A DNA stretch of 64,000 nucleotides from Nitrospira sp. ST-bin4 (GTDB lineage Bacteria; Nitrospirota; Nitrospiria; Nitrospirales; Nitrospiraceae). The translations under genes and the position numbers were made by a program. Below are positions 54,440-63,979 of this stretch, piece by piece. Each line of letters begins with the position of its first letter. The stretch's first letter is position 1. Where the stretch lies: positions 1 to 64,000 of the forward strand of contig MSXM01000012.1 in assembly GCA_002083565.1 (NCBI GenBank). Direction: 5' to 3'. A model generated the notes under the pieces. The model saw nothing but the letters and a program-made list of their open reading frames with translations. It was not told the DNA's origin and did not search any database.

Positions 54440-54546
54440 GGGGGAAAAGGGGACGGCTGGGTCGTCCTCTTTGCTCGCGCAACGCGCATGCGGGACTGGT
54501 GGAATTGAATCAAAGTGGGCGATGCTCGTTGGGAATGATGGCGCGT

Positions 54547-54560
54547 CTTGGCGCGCCAAG
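54547..54560. other. Perfect 14-bp palindrome CTTGGCGCGCCAAG
   Basis: Self-complementary sequence in the purC to small membrane gene gap, 80 bases before the next ATG. Could be an operator for a dimeric regulator or chance in GC-rich DNA; no T-run follows, so it is not a classical terminator. Confidence 0.3.
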
Positions 54561-54641
54561 GGTGGGCGGGTGAGATCGAGCGCGCAGTTGAGGACAACCC
54601 CGCCATCCCCTTAGAGATAGTAAGAGGGAAGAAAAGGAACC

Positions 54642-54857
54642 ATGCTGCGGGCATATTTGAATTATGGCTTGATCGCATCGGTGGTGGTCTGGGCGGCGAT
54701 CATCGGCGTGATGGCCTATCGGTTGAACGAATCGCCGTGGCGCTGGGCGTTCATCGGGCTGATGTGTGCCGGAGGCCTGACCATTGCCGTGATATTCTGG
54801 ATCAAGAATTATGTGGATCGTCAGACTAAAGCGTCAGAGCAGAGGAGTCACAAGTGA
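54642..54857 (+). CDS. Small two-TM membrane protein in the pur operon
   Basis: The 71-residue product has two hydrophobic segments (YGLIASVVVWAAIIGVMAY and WAFIGLMCAGGLTIAVIFW) and a short charged tail (DRQTKASEQRSHK). GAAAAGGAACC precedes the ATG. Its stop overlaps the purS GTG by four bases, so translation is coupled. Family not recognised; function in purine synthesis doubtful. Confidence 0.75.
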   Translation: MLRAYLNYGLIASVVVWAAIIGVMAYRLNESPWRWAFIGLMCAGGLTIAVIFWIKNYVDRQTKASEQRSHK

Positions 54858-55093
54858 AAGCGAAAATTCATGTGACGTTAAAACAGGGTATCTTGGACCC
54901 GCAAGGCAAGGCGATTGAGCATGCGCTCGACTCGCTGGGGTTCAAGAGTGCGGCGAACGTGCGCGTTGGCAAGTACATGGAAGTGGACGTGAACGAGCAG
55001 GATAAGGCCAAGGCTGAAGCCGAGGTCAGGCAAATGTGTGAGAAGCTGTTGGCGAATACGATCATTGAAGAGTATCGATACGAACTTGGATAG
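54854..55093 (+). CDS. purS: FGAM synthase subunit PurS
   Basis: Small subunit of the three-part formylglycinamide ribonucleotide amidotransferase (PurSQL). The 79-residue product has KAKIHVTLKQGILDPQGKAI, LDSLGFKSAANVRVGKYMEV and ANTIIEEYRYE, typical of the family. Start GTG 54854. Presence of purS fits the small PurL at 56.4 kb. Confidence 0.94.
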   Translation: MKAKIHVTLKQGILDPQGKAIEHALDSLGFKSAANVRVGKYMEVDVNEQDKAKAEAEVRQMCEKLLANTIIEEYRYELG

Positions 55094-55102
55094 AGGAAGG
55101 GG

Positions 55103-55192
55103 AGCTGATGGCTGATAGCGAATGGCTTATAGGAAGAACGCGGACCGCGTCCTAGCTTGTGCCACACGCCATCTGCCATCGGCCATCTGCGG
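55103..55192 (+). repeat. GCTGATGGCTGATAGC word-like repeat between purS and purQ
   Basis: Runs of GAGCTGATGGCTGATAGCGA and, in inverse sense, CCATCTGCCATCGGCCATC. Same vocabulary as 45763-45800. The frame stays open through it into purQ, which misleads start calling. Confidence 0.55.
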
Positions 55193-55199
55193 ATTGAAT

Positions 55200-55919
55200 A
55201 TGAATATCGGCGTCGTCGTGTTTCCCGGTTCCAATTGCGATCACGACTGCCTGCATGTCTTGCATGACGTGCTGGGGCAGGATGTGACGATGGTTTGGCA
55301 CAAGGAAACCTCTTTGACAGGGTTGGACGGGGTGATTCTTCCCGGGGGGTTTTCCTATGGAGATTACCTCCGCACCGGCGCCATTGCCCGGTTTTCTCCT
55401 GTGATGAAGGCGGTGAAACAGTTTGCCGCCGAAGGCGGGATAGTTCTCGGCATTTGCAACGGTTTTCAGATTTTGCTCGAAGCCGGCTTACTCCCTGGCG
55501 CCATGTTGCGAAACAGGTCGCTGCATTTCATCTGCAAGGATATTTTTGTGCGGGTGGAGAATGCGGCTACGCCATTTACCAGTCGGTGCAAGCCAGGCCA
55601 AGTTCTCAAGATTCCAATCGCCCATGCGGATGGGAGCTACTACACAGACCCGGTCACGTTGGCGGGATTGCAGGCAAACGCCCAGGCGATTTTTCGATAT
55701 TGCGATCAGGATGGGAGAGTGACGCCGGAAGCGAATCCAAACGGCTCGCTCGATAATATCGCCGGCATTTGTAATGCCGCCGGGAATGTGTTTGGCATGA
55801 TGCCGCATCCGGAGCGCTGCGCTGAGTCGGTGCTTGGCAACGAAGATGGGCGTCTGATCTTGGCCTCGATGGTGGAGGGGTTGAAGGCAAAGAAGGGGCG
55901 GGCCAAGGTCCTCGTCTGA
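55200..55919 (+). CDS. purQ: FGAM synthase glutaminase subunit PurQ
   Basis: Supplies ammonia from glutamine to PurL. From ATG 55200 the product is 239 aa, starting [16 protein letters not shown]; the preceding in-frame codons from 55122 are repeat-derived. Class I amidotransferase motifs: nucleophile Cys in [19 protein letters not shown] (about residue 86), catalytic His in [25 protein letters not shown] is also present. Confidence 0.94.
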   Translation: MNIGVVVFPGSNCDHDCLHVLHDVLGQDVTMVWHKETSLTGLDGVILPGGFSYGDYLRTGAIARFSPVMKAVKQFAAEGGIVLGICNGFQILLEAGLLPGAMLRNRSLHFICKDIFVRVENAATPFTSRCKPGQVLKIPIAHADGSYYTDPVTLAGLQANAQAIFRYCDQDGRVTPEANPNGSLDNIAGICNAAGNVFGMMPHPERCAESVLGNEDGRLILASMVEGLKAKKGRAKVLV

Positions 55920-56000
55920 CGGTGAAGTCGTTGCCGGATACCCGGATCGTAGGTGTCGTCGGTCGGTCTCAGACGAGGCGATGACGCGAAAGGTGTTGTT

Positions 56001-56342
56001 ATGGTGCGTCTCTGCGTGGCCGTTCTTCTGACCATCGGCCTGTTCGGGTCGGGCATTCCTGGGAGTGCGTGGGCTGCGGAAGCAGCTGAAGCACAGATCA
56101 AGATACTGAGCCCGGCGCCGGGTGCCATCATTAAAGGGGATTCCGTCGAAGTGCGCTATGAATTGGCCAAGGGCGTTCACGCAACGCATGTCCATTGTTA
56201 CGTGGACGGCGAGTACCAGCGTGGATTTTCAGGGATCGTCAAGGGGCTTGCTCGCGGAACGCATGAGATCAAGGTCGTGGCTGCCAGTCACGATCACGAA
56301 GCGACGGCGGCTGAAGCCAGGGTCACAATCGAAGTGGAGTAA
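56001..56342 (+). CDS. Secreted Ig-like protein, paralogue of 41.1 kb lipoprotein
   Basis: From ATG 56001 the product is 113 aa with a signal peptide ([14 protein letters not shown] to SAWA) and the domain [56 protein letters not shown]. No lipobox, so it is probably soluble in the periplasm, unlike its paralogue. AAAGGTGTTGTT precedes the ATG. Sits between purQ and purL. Function unknown. Confidence 0.8.
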   Translation: MVRLCVAVLLTIGLFGSGIPGSAWAAEAAEAQIKILSPAPGAIIKGDSVEVRYELAKGVHATHVHCYVDGEYQRGFSGIVKGLARGTHEIKVVAASHDHEATAAEARVTIEVE

Positions 56343-56406
56343 GGCCAAAAGCGGGCGCAGTAGCATCGTCAACTGAGAACTCCGGGCCCCGAAGCCTAAT
56401 CAAGAG

Positions 56407-58644
56407 ATGAATAAGCCGGCATTCATGATCACCAAAGACCTCATCGCGCAGCATAATTTGACGGACGATGAGTACAAGAAGATCATCGAAATTTTGGGGC
56501 GCGAGCCGAATCTGACGGAACTCGGCATGTTTTCCGTCATGTGGTCGGAACATTGCTCCTATAAGAGTTCGCGCGTTCATTTGAAGAAGCTGCCGACCAC
56601 CGGGCCTCGTGTGGTGCAGGGGCCAGGCGAAAACGCGGGCGTGGTGGATATCGGGGATGGATTGTGTGTGGTCTTCAAGATGGAATCTCACAACCATCCG
56701 TCGTTCATCGAGCCCTATCAGGGGGCGGCGACCGGGGTCGGTGGAATTCTGCGAGACGTGTTTACCATGGGGGCGCGGCCGATTGCGTTGCTCGATTCGC
56801 TTCGTTTCGGCGGGTTGGATACGCCGAAGAATCGCCATCTCATGAAAGGTATCGTCGCCGGCATCGCCGGCTATGGCAACTGTATGGGCGTACCGACCGT
56901 GGGCGGTGAGATTGTCTTCAACGACATTTACTCGCTCAATCCGCTGGTGAATGTGTTTTGCCTGGGGATTGCCAGGAAGGACAAGATTTTTCTGGGGACT
57001 GCAGCGGGAGTCGGCAACCCGGTGATCTATTTCGGCTCGAAGACGGGTCGTGATGGGATTCACGGCGCGACGATGGCATCCGATTCCTTCGACGATGAGT
57101 CCGAGCAAAAGCGACCCACGGTGCAGGTGGGCGATCCATTTCAGGAGAAGCTGCTGCTTGAAGCCTGTCTCGAGTTGATGGCCGGCGATTTGCTGGTCGG
57201 GATTCAAGACATGGGCGCAGCCGGCTTGACGAGCTCATCCTGCGAAATGGCTTCGCGCGCAGGGAACGGGATGGAGCTGGATTTGACCCATGTTCCGCGT
57301 CGTGAACCCGGCATGACGCCCTATGAGTTGATGCTGTCGGAGTCGCAAGAGCGGATGTTGATGGTGGCGAAGGCCGGCAAAGAAGACGCGTGCATTGCGA
57401 TTTGCCGGAAATGGGATCTGGATGTCGCAGTCGTTGGAACTGTCACGGGTGACGGGATCTTGCGTGTGAAGGATCAGGGGAAGGTCGTGGCGGAGATTCC
57501 CGCCAAATCGCTCGCCGATGACGGGCCGCGCTATGAACGCCCCTACCAGCCGCCCGAGTATCAGGACATGCTGACGAATCTGAATTATGACCTTCTCCCG
57601 GACGTGAAAGATGCGAATGCGGTTCTTCTGTCGCTCTTGGAGTCGCCGACGATCGCAAGCAAACGATGGGTGTATCAACAGTACGATCATATGGTGCGGA
57701 CCAACACGATGGTCCGCCCCGGATCGGATGCGGCGGTGGTGCGGATCAAGGGTACGAATAAAGCCGTGGCGATGACGGTCGATTGCAACAGCCGGTATTG
57801 CATGTTGCATCCCTACGAAGGCGCGCGGATCGCTGTGGCTGAAGCCGCGCGCAATCTGGCATGCTCGGGCGCCGAACCGATCGGGCTGACCGATTGTTTG
57901 AATTTCGGCAATCCTGAACGGCCTGAGATCATGTGGCAGTTCGTGCTTGCGGTCGAAGGCATCAAAGACGCATGCGAGCGTCTCGCTGTTCCGGTCGTCA
58001 GCGGGAACGTCAGCTTTTACAATGAGACCAACGGGCTGTCGATCTATCCGACTCCTATGCTGGGCATGGTGGGATTGATTGAACAAGCCGATCAGACCAT
58101 GACGCAATGGTTCAAGCAGGATGGTGACGAGATCATTCTGCTGGGGGCGACTCGTGAAGATTTGGGCGGATCGGAATACTTGAAGATCATTCACGCCCGG
58201 GAACAGGGGTCGCCGCCGTTGTTGAATATGGATGCTGAAAAGGCACTGCATGAGTGTGTGCTGGCGCTGGTGCGACATGGATTAGTCCAATCCGCGCACG
58301 ATTGCTCGGACGGTGGACTGGCCGTGACATTGGCGGAGAGCTGCTTCTCAGGACAGGATCGGAAGCTGGGTGCCGTGGTAAGATTAGCCTCGGGCCGGAT
58401 TCGAAAAGACGCCGTGCTTTTCGGCGAAAGCCAATCCAGGGTGGTGCTCTCGGCCAAACCGTCCCATCGGCAGGCAATTCTTGATCAGGCCAAAAGTCTG
58501 GGTGTGCCGGCAGAAGTCATTGGGTCGGTGACGGGCGCACGACTGACGATCAGTCTGGGCGATGCGACAATGCTGGACGTGCCAGTTCCTACGCTTCATG
58601 ACCGATGGGCGTTATCGATCGAACGGACACTGAACCAAGAGTAG
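56407..58644 (+). CDS. purL: FGAM synthase large subunit PurL (small type)
   Basis: Catalytic ATP-dependent subunit of FGAM synthase. The 745-residue product is the short PurSQ-dependent form, with [56 protein letters not shown] and [19 protein letters not shown]. Twenty-four bases before purF. The order purS-purQ-purL is interrupted only by the secreted protein. Confidence 0.97.
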   Translation: MNKPAFMITKDLIAQHNLTDDEYKKIIEILGREPNLTELGMFSVMWSEHCSYKSSRVHLKKLPTTGPRVVQGPGENAGVVDIGDGLCVVFKMESHNHPSFIEPYQGAATGVGGILRDVFTMGARPIALLDSLRFGGLDTPKNRHLMKGIVAGIAGYGNCMGVPTVGGEIVFNDIYSLNPLVNVFCLGIARKDKIFLGTAAGVGNPVIYFGSKTGRDGIHGATMASDSFDDESEQKRPTVQVGDPFQEKLLLEACLELMAGDLLVGIQDMGAAGLTSSSCEMASRAGNGMELDLTHVPRREPGMTPYELMLSESQERMLMVAKAGKEDACIAICRKWDLDVAVVGTVTGDGILRVKDQGKVVAEIPAKSLADDGPRYERPYQPPEYQDMLTNLNYDLLPDVKDANAVLLSLLESPTIASKRWVYQQYDHMVRTNTMVRPGSDAAVVRIKGTNKAVAMTVDCNSRYCMLHPYEGARIAVAEAARNLACSGAEPIGLTDCLNFGNPERPEIMWQFVLAVEGIKDACERLAVPVVSGNVSFYNETNGLSIYPTPMLGMVGLIEQADQTMTQWFKQDGDEIILLGATREDLGGSEYLKIIHAREQGSPPLLNMDAEKALHECVLALVRHGLVQSAHDCSDGGLAVTLAESCFSGQDRKLGAVVRLASGRIRKDAVLFGESQSRVVLSAKPSHRQAILDQAKSLGVPAEVIGSVTGARLTISLGDATMLDVPVPTLHDRWALSIERTLNQE

Positions 58645-58668
58645 GGGTGGCGCTCACCCTGTATTATC

Positions 58669-60099
58669 ATGACCAAAGAACTGCCGCTCATCTCACCTGA
58701 CAAATTTCACGACGAATGCGCGGTGTTCGGCATTTTCGGCCACGAAGAGGCAGCCAACCTCACCTATCTCGGACTCTATGCGCTCCAGCATCGAGGGCAA
58801 GAAGCCTCCGGTATCGTGTCAGGAGACGCAAACCAGTTTTTTGTGCAAAAGGGCATGGGACTTGTGGCCGATATCTACGATCGGTCGTCGCTTGCGAAGC
58901 TGCCCGGCCATATGGCCATCGGCCATAATCGCTATTCCACGGCCGGCGGCAACGATCTGAAGAATGTCCAGCCGCTGATTGTGAATTTTGCCCTCGGCAA
59001 CCTGGCACTGGCCCACAATGGCAATCTGATCAATGCCCAGATGCTCCGCAACGAACTGGAAGCCTACGGGGCGATTTTCCAGTCTACCTCGGACAGCGAA
59101 GTCATTATCCACCTCATCGCGCACTCCAAAGCGAGTTCATTTCTCGCCCGTGTGATCGATGCGCTCAATCGGGTGCGCGGCGCCTTTTCCGTTGTGTTGC
59201 TGACAGACAACGGTTTGATTGCCGCGCGTGATCCGTACGGATTGCGGCCGCTGTGTCTCGGGCGTGTGCGGAGCAGCTGGATTGTGGCGTCTGAAACGTG
59301 CGCGTTCGATTTGCTCGATGCGGAATATGTTCGGGAAATTGAGCCGGGTGAATTGGTCGTGATCAGCGATCAGGGCTTGGACAGTCATCGGCCGTTTCCC
59401 AAGGTGGATCCGGCCATGTGTGTCTTCGAGTATGTATATTTTGCCAGGCCAGACAGCCGAATCTTCGGGGCCAATGCCGTCTATGCTACGCGCAAGGCGT
59501 TGGGCCGGCAACTGGCGGCGGAATCCTGGGTGCCCGCAGACATCGTCATTCCCGTCCCGGATTCCGGCGTACCCGCTGCGCTGGGCTATGCGGAGGGGGG
59601 TGGGATTCAGTTCGAGACCGGGCTGATCCGCAATCACTATGTCGGGCGGACGTTCATCGAGCCGGAACAGTCGATCCGCCACTTTGGCGTTAAGGTGAAG
59701 CTGAATGCGGTGTCGGAAGTTCTGAGCGGAAAGCGGGTTGTGGTGGTGGACGATTCGCTTGTCCGCGGGACGACCAGCCGGAAGATTGTCAAGATGATTC
59801 GCCAGGCCGGGGCGAAGGAGGTCCATATGCGGATCAGTTCGCCGCCGATCGTGTCGCCCTGCTTCTACGGGATCGATACTCCGACAAAGAAGGAACTGAT
59901 TGCATCCGACCATTCAACGGAAGAAATCCGCAAGTACATCACGGCGGACAGTTTGGCCTATCTCAGTCTCGATGGCATGCTCAAGGCCGCGCCGGGAACG
60001 CCGCATCAGTATTGCAGCGCGTGCTTTACAGAGCGCTACCCCATTCCATTCACCCGCGCAGAGGAACTGCAGTTGGGCTTATTCGAGCCGGCGTCCTGA
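58669..60099 (+). CDS. purF: Amidophosphoribosyltransferase, Fe-S type
   Basis: First committed step of purine synthesis, PRPP to phosphoribosylamine. The 476-residue product has a short propeptide, the catalytic N-terminal Cys in [20 protein letters not shown] (about residue 16), the PRPP loop [20 protein letters not shown] and cysteines in [25 protein letters not shown] and YCSACF that place it in the [4Fe-4S] B. subtilis-like class. Last gene of the pur operon. Confidence 0.97.
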   Translation: MTKELPLISPDKFHDECAVFGIFGHEEAANLTYLGLYALQHRGQEASGIVSGDANQFFVQKGMGLVADIYDRSSLAKLPGHMAIGHNRYSTAGGNDLKNVQPLIVNFALGNLALAHNGNLINAQMLRNELEAYGAIFQSTSDSEVIIHLIAHSKASSFLARVIDALNRVRGAFSVVLLTDNGLIAARDPYGLRPLCLGRVRSSWIVASETCAFDLLDAEYVREIEPGELVVISDQGLDSHRPFPKVDPAMCVFEYVYFARPDSRIFGANAVYATRKALGRQLAAESWVPADIVIPVPDSGVPAALGYAEGGGIQFETGLIRNHYVGRTFIEPEQSIRHFGVKVKLNAVSEVLSGKRVVVVDDSLVRGTTSRKIVKMIRQAGAKEVHMRISSPPIVSPCFYGIDTPTKKELIASDHSTEEIRKYITADSLAYLSLDGMLKAAPGTPHQYCSACFTERYPIPFTRAEELQLGLFEPAS

Positions 60100-60153
60100 G
60101 CGAGGCCGGCACTGGCAGCGTCGAGCTGTTTCCAGAAAGGGAATTCGGCGGAT

Positions 60154-60456
60154 ATGCAGCCACGGTCTAGGCCACGAGTGGCTGTCGATTATCCAGTTCT
60201 CTTCTCCGGCGCCCATACCTCCGGCGAGGGGGTCTTCAGAAATCTCACGATCTCAGGCGGTGAGATTATGAGTGAGGCGCCGGTTTCGATCGGCGCCCAT
60301 CTTCATCTGCAGGTGCAATCGTCCGGTGCCCGGCCGCCGATCGTTATCACGCTCGCCATCGTTCGGTGGAAGCGGGACGATCGGTACGGCATCGAGTTCG
60401 TTCGATTTCAAGGCGATGCCAAACAACAGCTGGAAGACATGCTGAATCAGCGATGA
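60154..60456 (+). CDS. Single-domain PilZ protein
   Basis: The 100-residue product is essentially one PilZ domain: an N-terminal RxxxR (Arg4, Arg8 in MQPRSRPRVAVDYPVLFSG), NLTISGGEIMSE in the place of the usual D/N-x-S-x-x-G, and the C-terminal IVRWKRDDRYGIEFVRFQG. The second motif is degenerate (T and S in unusual positions), so c-di-GMP binding is likely but not certain. AAAGGGAATT lies upstream. Compare the TPR-PilZ protein at 32.2 kb. Confidence 0.8.
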   Translation: MQPRSRPRVAVDYPVLFSGAHTSGEGVFRNLTISGGEIMSEAPVSIGAHLHLQVQSSGARPPIVITLAIVRWKRDDRYGIEFVRFQGDAKQQLEDMLNQR

Positions 60457-60636
60457 TGGATCGTGCGTCGGTCCGTTCAAGCCCGCCCGCTCGGTTGCCC
60501 TGCTAAAAAACACCATGATAGGATGTCTTCCGTTTGAGAACGATTGGTGCCGTGCCGAGAGAAGCGGCGAATATTCCGGTGTGAGGATCGAATTTCTCTC
60601 AGCGTCGGCCGTCAGCCTAGTACGGGGGAGGGATCT

Positions 60637-60876
60637 GTGGACGAGATCGAAGCAGGCAAACAGAAGTTTCTAGATGTTGTGAAGGCCATCGATGGCGCGG
60701 TGCAGGTGGTTATTCCCGTGACTCCATCCAACAGCATGTTTTTGATCTCGGTAACCAAAGGGGCGAATCGCAAATTCATGACTGTCCCGGAAGACGACCT
60801 CATCGATCTCCCGACCGATGCCGGTATTCTTGCGAAAGTCACCAAAACGGTGCGGGATGCCATCGCGGCTCTCTGA
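60637..60876 (+). CDS. Small conserved-looking protein of unknown function
   Basis: From GTG 60637 the product is 79 aa, starting VDEIEAGKQKFLDVVKAIDG and including VTKGANRKFMTVPEDDL. GGGGGAGG at 60624-60631 is a strong ribosome binding site for this GTG, and the more upstream frame is unconvincing. No membrane segment or signal. Compact alpha/beta composition; no family recognised. Confidence 0.65.
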   Translation: MDEIEAGKQKFLDVVKAIDGAVQVVIPVTPSNSMFLISVTKGANRKFMTVPEDDLIDLPTDAGILAKVTKTVRDAIAAL

Positions 60877-60984
60877 GACCGCGCGGCGGGCAGGACGAGG
60901 GCGACGTGCAACACATCGGGAGCAGGGAATTCCTTCAACGAGTATCGCAGATCACGCAACTCCCGCATGTCGTGCGGTGAGATT

Positions 60985-61587
60985 ATGAAACAAATTTTTC
61001 CCGGCATCTGGCAATGGGCCTGGTTCTCCGACGAGAAGCAACTGGATTTCAACGGCTTGTTTCTGATGGTCGGTGAACACAAGATTCTGGTCGATCCTCC
61101 ACCGATGACCGCCGAGGCGCGCTCGTTCGTCCGCCGCAACGGGCCGGTTGATTACATCATTGTCACGAACAGAGATCACCTCCGTGAGGCGGCGGCTTAT
61201 CAGGCGGAGTTCACGTGCCGGCTGTATGTGCCTGAGGCGGATGCAGCGCAGATGGATGTGACACCCACGAAAAGGTATACGGACGGCGAACTGCTCCCGG
61301 GCGGCATCTGGGCGATCCGGCTGAGCGATCAGAAATCTCCGGGGGAATCGGCGTTGTTTCTGGATCGAGGACAGGGGATCATGATTGTAGGGGATGCGTT
61401 GATCGGCAAACCGGCCGGCGCCGTCAGCCTGCTCCCTGCCGAGAAGTATCCCGATGCGGCGAAGGTCAAAGACGGACTCCGGCGCCTCCTCAAGTACAAT
61501 TTCGATGGTCTCGTTGTCGGCGACGGCACGTCGATTCTTGCGGGCGGCAAGCCGGTGGTTGAGCGGTTTCTGAGCCTGTCATCATGA
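60985..61587 (+). CDS. MBL-fold-like hydrolase with incomplete metal site
   Basis: From ATG 60985 the product is 200 aa. It has the start of a metallo-beta-lactamase fold (GLFLMVGEHKILVDPPPM) and the strand-loop IIVTNRDHLREAA, where MBL enzymes carry THxHxDH; only Asp-His remain. GDALIGKPAGAVSLLP occupies the position of the later metal ligand. The missing first two His suggest a non-canonical or inactive site. Alternative start ATG 60967. Its stop overlaps the TPR gene by four bases. Confidence 0.72.
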   Translation: MKQIFPGIWQWAWFSDEKQLDFNGLFLMVGEHKILVDPPPMTAEARSFVRRNGPVDYIIVTNRDHLREAAAYQAEFTCRLYVPEADAAQMDVTPTKRYTDGELLPGGIWAIRLSDQKSPGESALFLDRGQGIMIVGDALIGKPAGAVSLLPAEKYPDAAKVKDGLRRLLKYNFDGLVVGDGTSILAGGKPVVERFLSLSS

Positions 61588-62408
61588 CGCTCCGTAATGG
61601 ATTGTCGGAAGAGCTGAATCGGCAAGGCAATGAGTATTTCTCGCGTGGCCACTACACGGAGGCGTACGCCTGTTACGCCAAGGCGCTGGAATGCGATCGG
61701 CAGACCGGCGATCAGCGGGCGCTGGCGGCGACGCTTGGAAATCTCGGCAATATTTGCGCAGTCAGCGGGCGGAGAGAGTCGGCGCAGACGCATTACCAGG
61801 AAGTCTTGGAGTTGCAGAAGATTCTCGGGGATGAGAAGGGGATCGGAACGACGCTCGGGAATCTGGGAAATTTACGCGCCGATGCCGGCGAATGGAGCCG
61901 GGCACGGGCGTATTACCTGGAAGCGCTGGATCTCATGACGAAGACGCATGATGAGGCAGCCAAGGCCGTACTGTTTTCCGACCTGGGTCTGGTGGCGCGT
62001 GAGACCGGACATTTCGACGAAGCGATCGACTGGTACGAACAGTCGTTGGTGTTGATGCGGCGGTTGGACAATCACGGCGGTGTTGCCGATGCCTGGCGCA
62101 TGATCGGACGCACGTTCCTGGTTCAACGGCGCTACGACGATGCAATCGCGTGTTGTCAGACCAGCCAATCGGTTGCCGAGCGGTCGCGCGATGAACTCCG
62201 CGCGGGCGGCGCCCGCTATCTATTGGCGCAATGCTATGAAGAGACGGGACGACTCGAAGATGCTGCGGATCTTTTGAGACAGGTTGTCAACATGGACCGC
62301 AAGTATCAGCTGCCCAAACTTGAAGAAAATACCAGACGCCTGGCGGCGCTTCAGGCGCACATCGCCGAGCGCAATCACCTGTCGTCTTTTCCAGAGGCCA
62401 GAACATGA
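61584..62408 (+). CDS. Tetratricopeptide repeat protein
   Basis: The 274-residue product is a run of about six TPR units, for example EYFSRGHYTEAYACYAKAL, TLGNLGNICAVSGRRESAQT, TLGNLGNLRADAGEWSRARA and LAQCYEETGRLEDAADLL. No signal peptide, so probably cytoplasmic and a protein-interaction scaffold. Overlaps the preceding and following genes by four bases, forming a translationally coupled set. Confidence 0.88.
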   Translation: MTLRNGLSEELNRQGNEYFSRGHYTEAYACYAKALECDRQTGDQRALAATLGNLGNICAVSGRRESAQTHYQEVLELQKILGDEKGIGTTLGNLGNLRADAGEWSRARAYYLEALDLMTKTHDEAAKAVLFSDLGLVARETGHFDEAIDWYEQSLVLMRRLDNHGGVADAWRMIGRTFLVQRRYDDAIACCQTSQSVAERSRDELRAGGARYLLAQCYEETGRLEDAADLLRQVVNMDRKYQLPKLEENTRRLAALQAHIAERNHLSSFPEART

Positions 62409-62842
62409 CTGAACCAGTTCCATCCACATGGCCGCCGCTTCGTACGGCCCTGATGCAAGCATTTCCCCAACTCTACGAATTGGAGCCGGGCGGACCACTC
62501 GTCATGGATCTGGGGTCGGATGGATGGGTCTTGGAGGTCAGGCCGCAAGGGACCGTGCTGTGCCAATATGGCGTGGCAATGGATGACGTGATGGCGCTTA
62601 TGTCGGAGGGTACGCCGGAAGATTTGGGAACCGACGAAGTGGCCAAGCAGGCCAAGTATTTTCTCCAACCCGCGGTGTCGAAGTATCGGGCGCTGCTCCT
62701 GGAGTCGGGATTTGCCGAGGAGACGGAGATGACCGACGAGTTTGTGGCCGTGACATTTGCGCGCGGCGTTGATGTGACAGACTCTGCCAAGGTGCAGGGC
62801 TTGCTCCGCTGGTGTTGTCAGCAGATAGGAAGGATGCCCTGA
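62405..62842 (+). CDS. Hypothetical cytoplasmic protein, 145 aa
   Basis: The product starts MTEPVPSTWPPLRTALMQAF and has an alpha/beta look with LVMDLGSDGWVLEVRPQGTV and a C-terminal helix (VQGLLRWCCQQIG). No membrane segment, signal or known motif. It overlaps the TPR gene by four bases and the methyltransferase gene by about 30 bases, implying a shared operon. Confidence 0.75.
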   Translation: MTEPVPSTWPPLRTALMQAFPQLYELEPGGPLVMDLGSDGWVLEVRPQGTVLCQYGVAMDDVMALMSEGTPEDLGTDEVAKQAKYFLQPAVSKYRALLLESGFAEETEMTDEFVAVTFARGVDVTDSAKVQGLLRWCCQQIGRMP

Positions 62843-63906
62843 CGCCGCGCATCGCCACCTTCGAGGAGTTCCGCGCGGCGATCGTTGGCTATCGATTGCC
62901 GCTGGTGTTGTTGGCCGGGTTGGAACTTGACATCTTTACGGCGGTCGGCGCAAGAGCTTGGACAATTCCCGCTCTTGCCAGGCAGCTCAAGGTCAGCGAA
63001 CGAGGATTGGATATCCTCTGCCGGAATCTTGCCATGGCCGGGCTGTTGCTGAAGAAAGGCGGGACGTACAGAAACAGCCGGCTTGGAGGTACGGCGCTCA
63101 ATGCCGCTCATCCGGCCTATCGCGGGTCGTATTTGGACTTGATCAGGACCCATTGGACAGACTGGGTCCGGCTGTCGGAATCGGTGCGAAGCGGCCTGCC
63201 GATCGATCATGACGTTCCAGATAGCCCGGATTGGCGCCGCCGGTTCACATGGGCCATGCACCACCGCACGTTGGAGACCGCCCCGGCGATTGCCGCACAG
63301 ATAAAGCTCGGCGGGGCCCGGACGTTTCTCGATCTTGGGGGCGGCCCCGGCACCTACGCACTGGCGTTTTTAGCGAAAAATCTCCGGTTGCGCGCCACGG
63401 TCTGCGACCGGGACGAGGCATTGGATGTGGCCAGAGAGATTGCTGCAACGCACAGGGCAGGGCGGCGGTTGTCGTATCTGCCGTGTGATTTTACTAAGGA
63501 GCCGATCCCGGGCACGTATGACGTGATCTGGTATTCCAACGTGTTGCATATCTACTCGCCGGAGGTCAATCGAGCGGTTTTTCGCCGGGTCTTGGCTGCG
63601 TTGGTGCCGGGCGGGCGGCTCATCATGCAAGACGCGTTTCTCCATGGCCGCGAGGGGCTGCTTCCCGCGGAATCCAGCCTGTTCGCCGCCTCGATGTTAC
63701 TGTTTACAGAGGGAGGGAACACCTATCCGGCGTCGGAGACTGCAACATGGCTCAAAGAGGCCGGGTTCGTACGAATCAAATCCCTCCCACTCAAGAAGAA
63801 GACTGAGGACTGGGAAAACGGAATTCTTGAGGCGTCGGCCCCTACCGCACATCCAAAAATGAGCGTCCTCCGAACAGGATCAAGAGGAAATTTAAGAAGC
63901 CGCTGA
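62812..63906 (+). CDS. SAM-dependent O-methyltransferase (COMT-like)
   Basis: The 364-residue product has an N-terminal dimerisation/winged-helix part (YRLPLVLLAGLELDIFTAVG, LARQLKVSERGLDILCRNLA) and a Rossmann SAM domain with motif I FLDLGGGPGTYALAFLAKN (about residues 169-187) and WYSNVLHIYSPEVNRAVFRR. This is the plant-caffeate-OMT-like fold also used in bacterial polyketide and quinone pathways; the substrate is unknown. Start GTG 62812 or TTG 62815. The tail after EILEAS (residue about 340) may be read-through of DNA that codes on the other strand. Confidence 0.85.
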   Translation: MLSADRKDALTPRIATFEEFRAAIVGYRLPLVLLAGLELDIFTAVGARAWTIPALARQLKVSERGLDILCRNLAMAGLLLKKGGTYRNSRLGGTALNAAHPAYRGSYLDLIRTHWTDWVRLSESVRSGLPIDHDVPDSPDWRRRFTWAMHHRTLETAPAIAAQIKLGGARTFLDLGGGPGTYALAFLAKNLRLRATVCDRDEALDVAREIAATHRAGRRLSYLPCDFTKEPIPGTYDVIWYSNVLHIYSPEVNRAVFRRVLAALVPGGRLIMQDAFLHGREGLLPAESSLFAASMLLFTEGGNTYPASETATWLKEAGFVRIKSLPLKKKTEDWENGILEASAPTAHPKMSVLRTGSRGNLRSR

Positions 63907-63979
63907 CCAGGCTGCTCAGCAGGGTCAGGATGCTGTCCGAATCTTTTGACAGGATTTGGACTATCGTGGCGACGTCCAT
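63842..63979 (-). CDS. Small hydrophobic minus-strand ORF at window edge
   Basis: The minus strand reads MDVATIVQILSKDSDSILTL followed by a membrane-like stretch (SSLVSGFLNFLLILFGG) and ends RSFLDVR, 45 codons from ATG 63979. AGGGTTGGCG precedes the ATG. The frame is open to the window edge, so the true start may lie outside. It overlaps the last 65 bases of the methyltransferase gene. Composition is clearly membrane-protein-like; family unknown. Confidence 0.4.
   Translation of the reverse strand: MDVATIVQILSKDSDSILTLLSSLVSGFLNFLLILFGGRSFLDVR

Noticed and set aside
57235..58278. 347-codon minus-strand frame over purL
   Set aside because: Antisense shadow; residues are His/Arg/Gln-rich as expected from reverse reading of GC-rich coding DNA.
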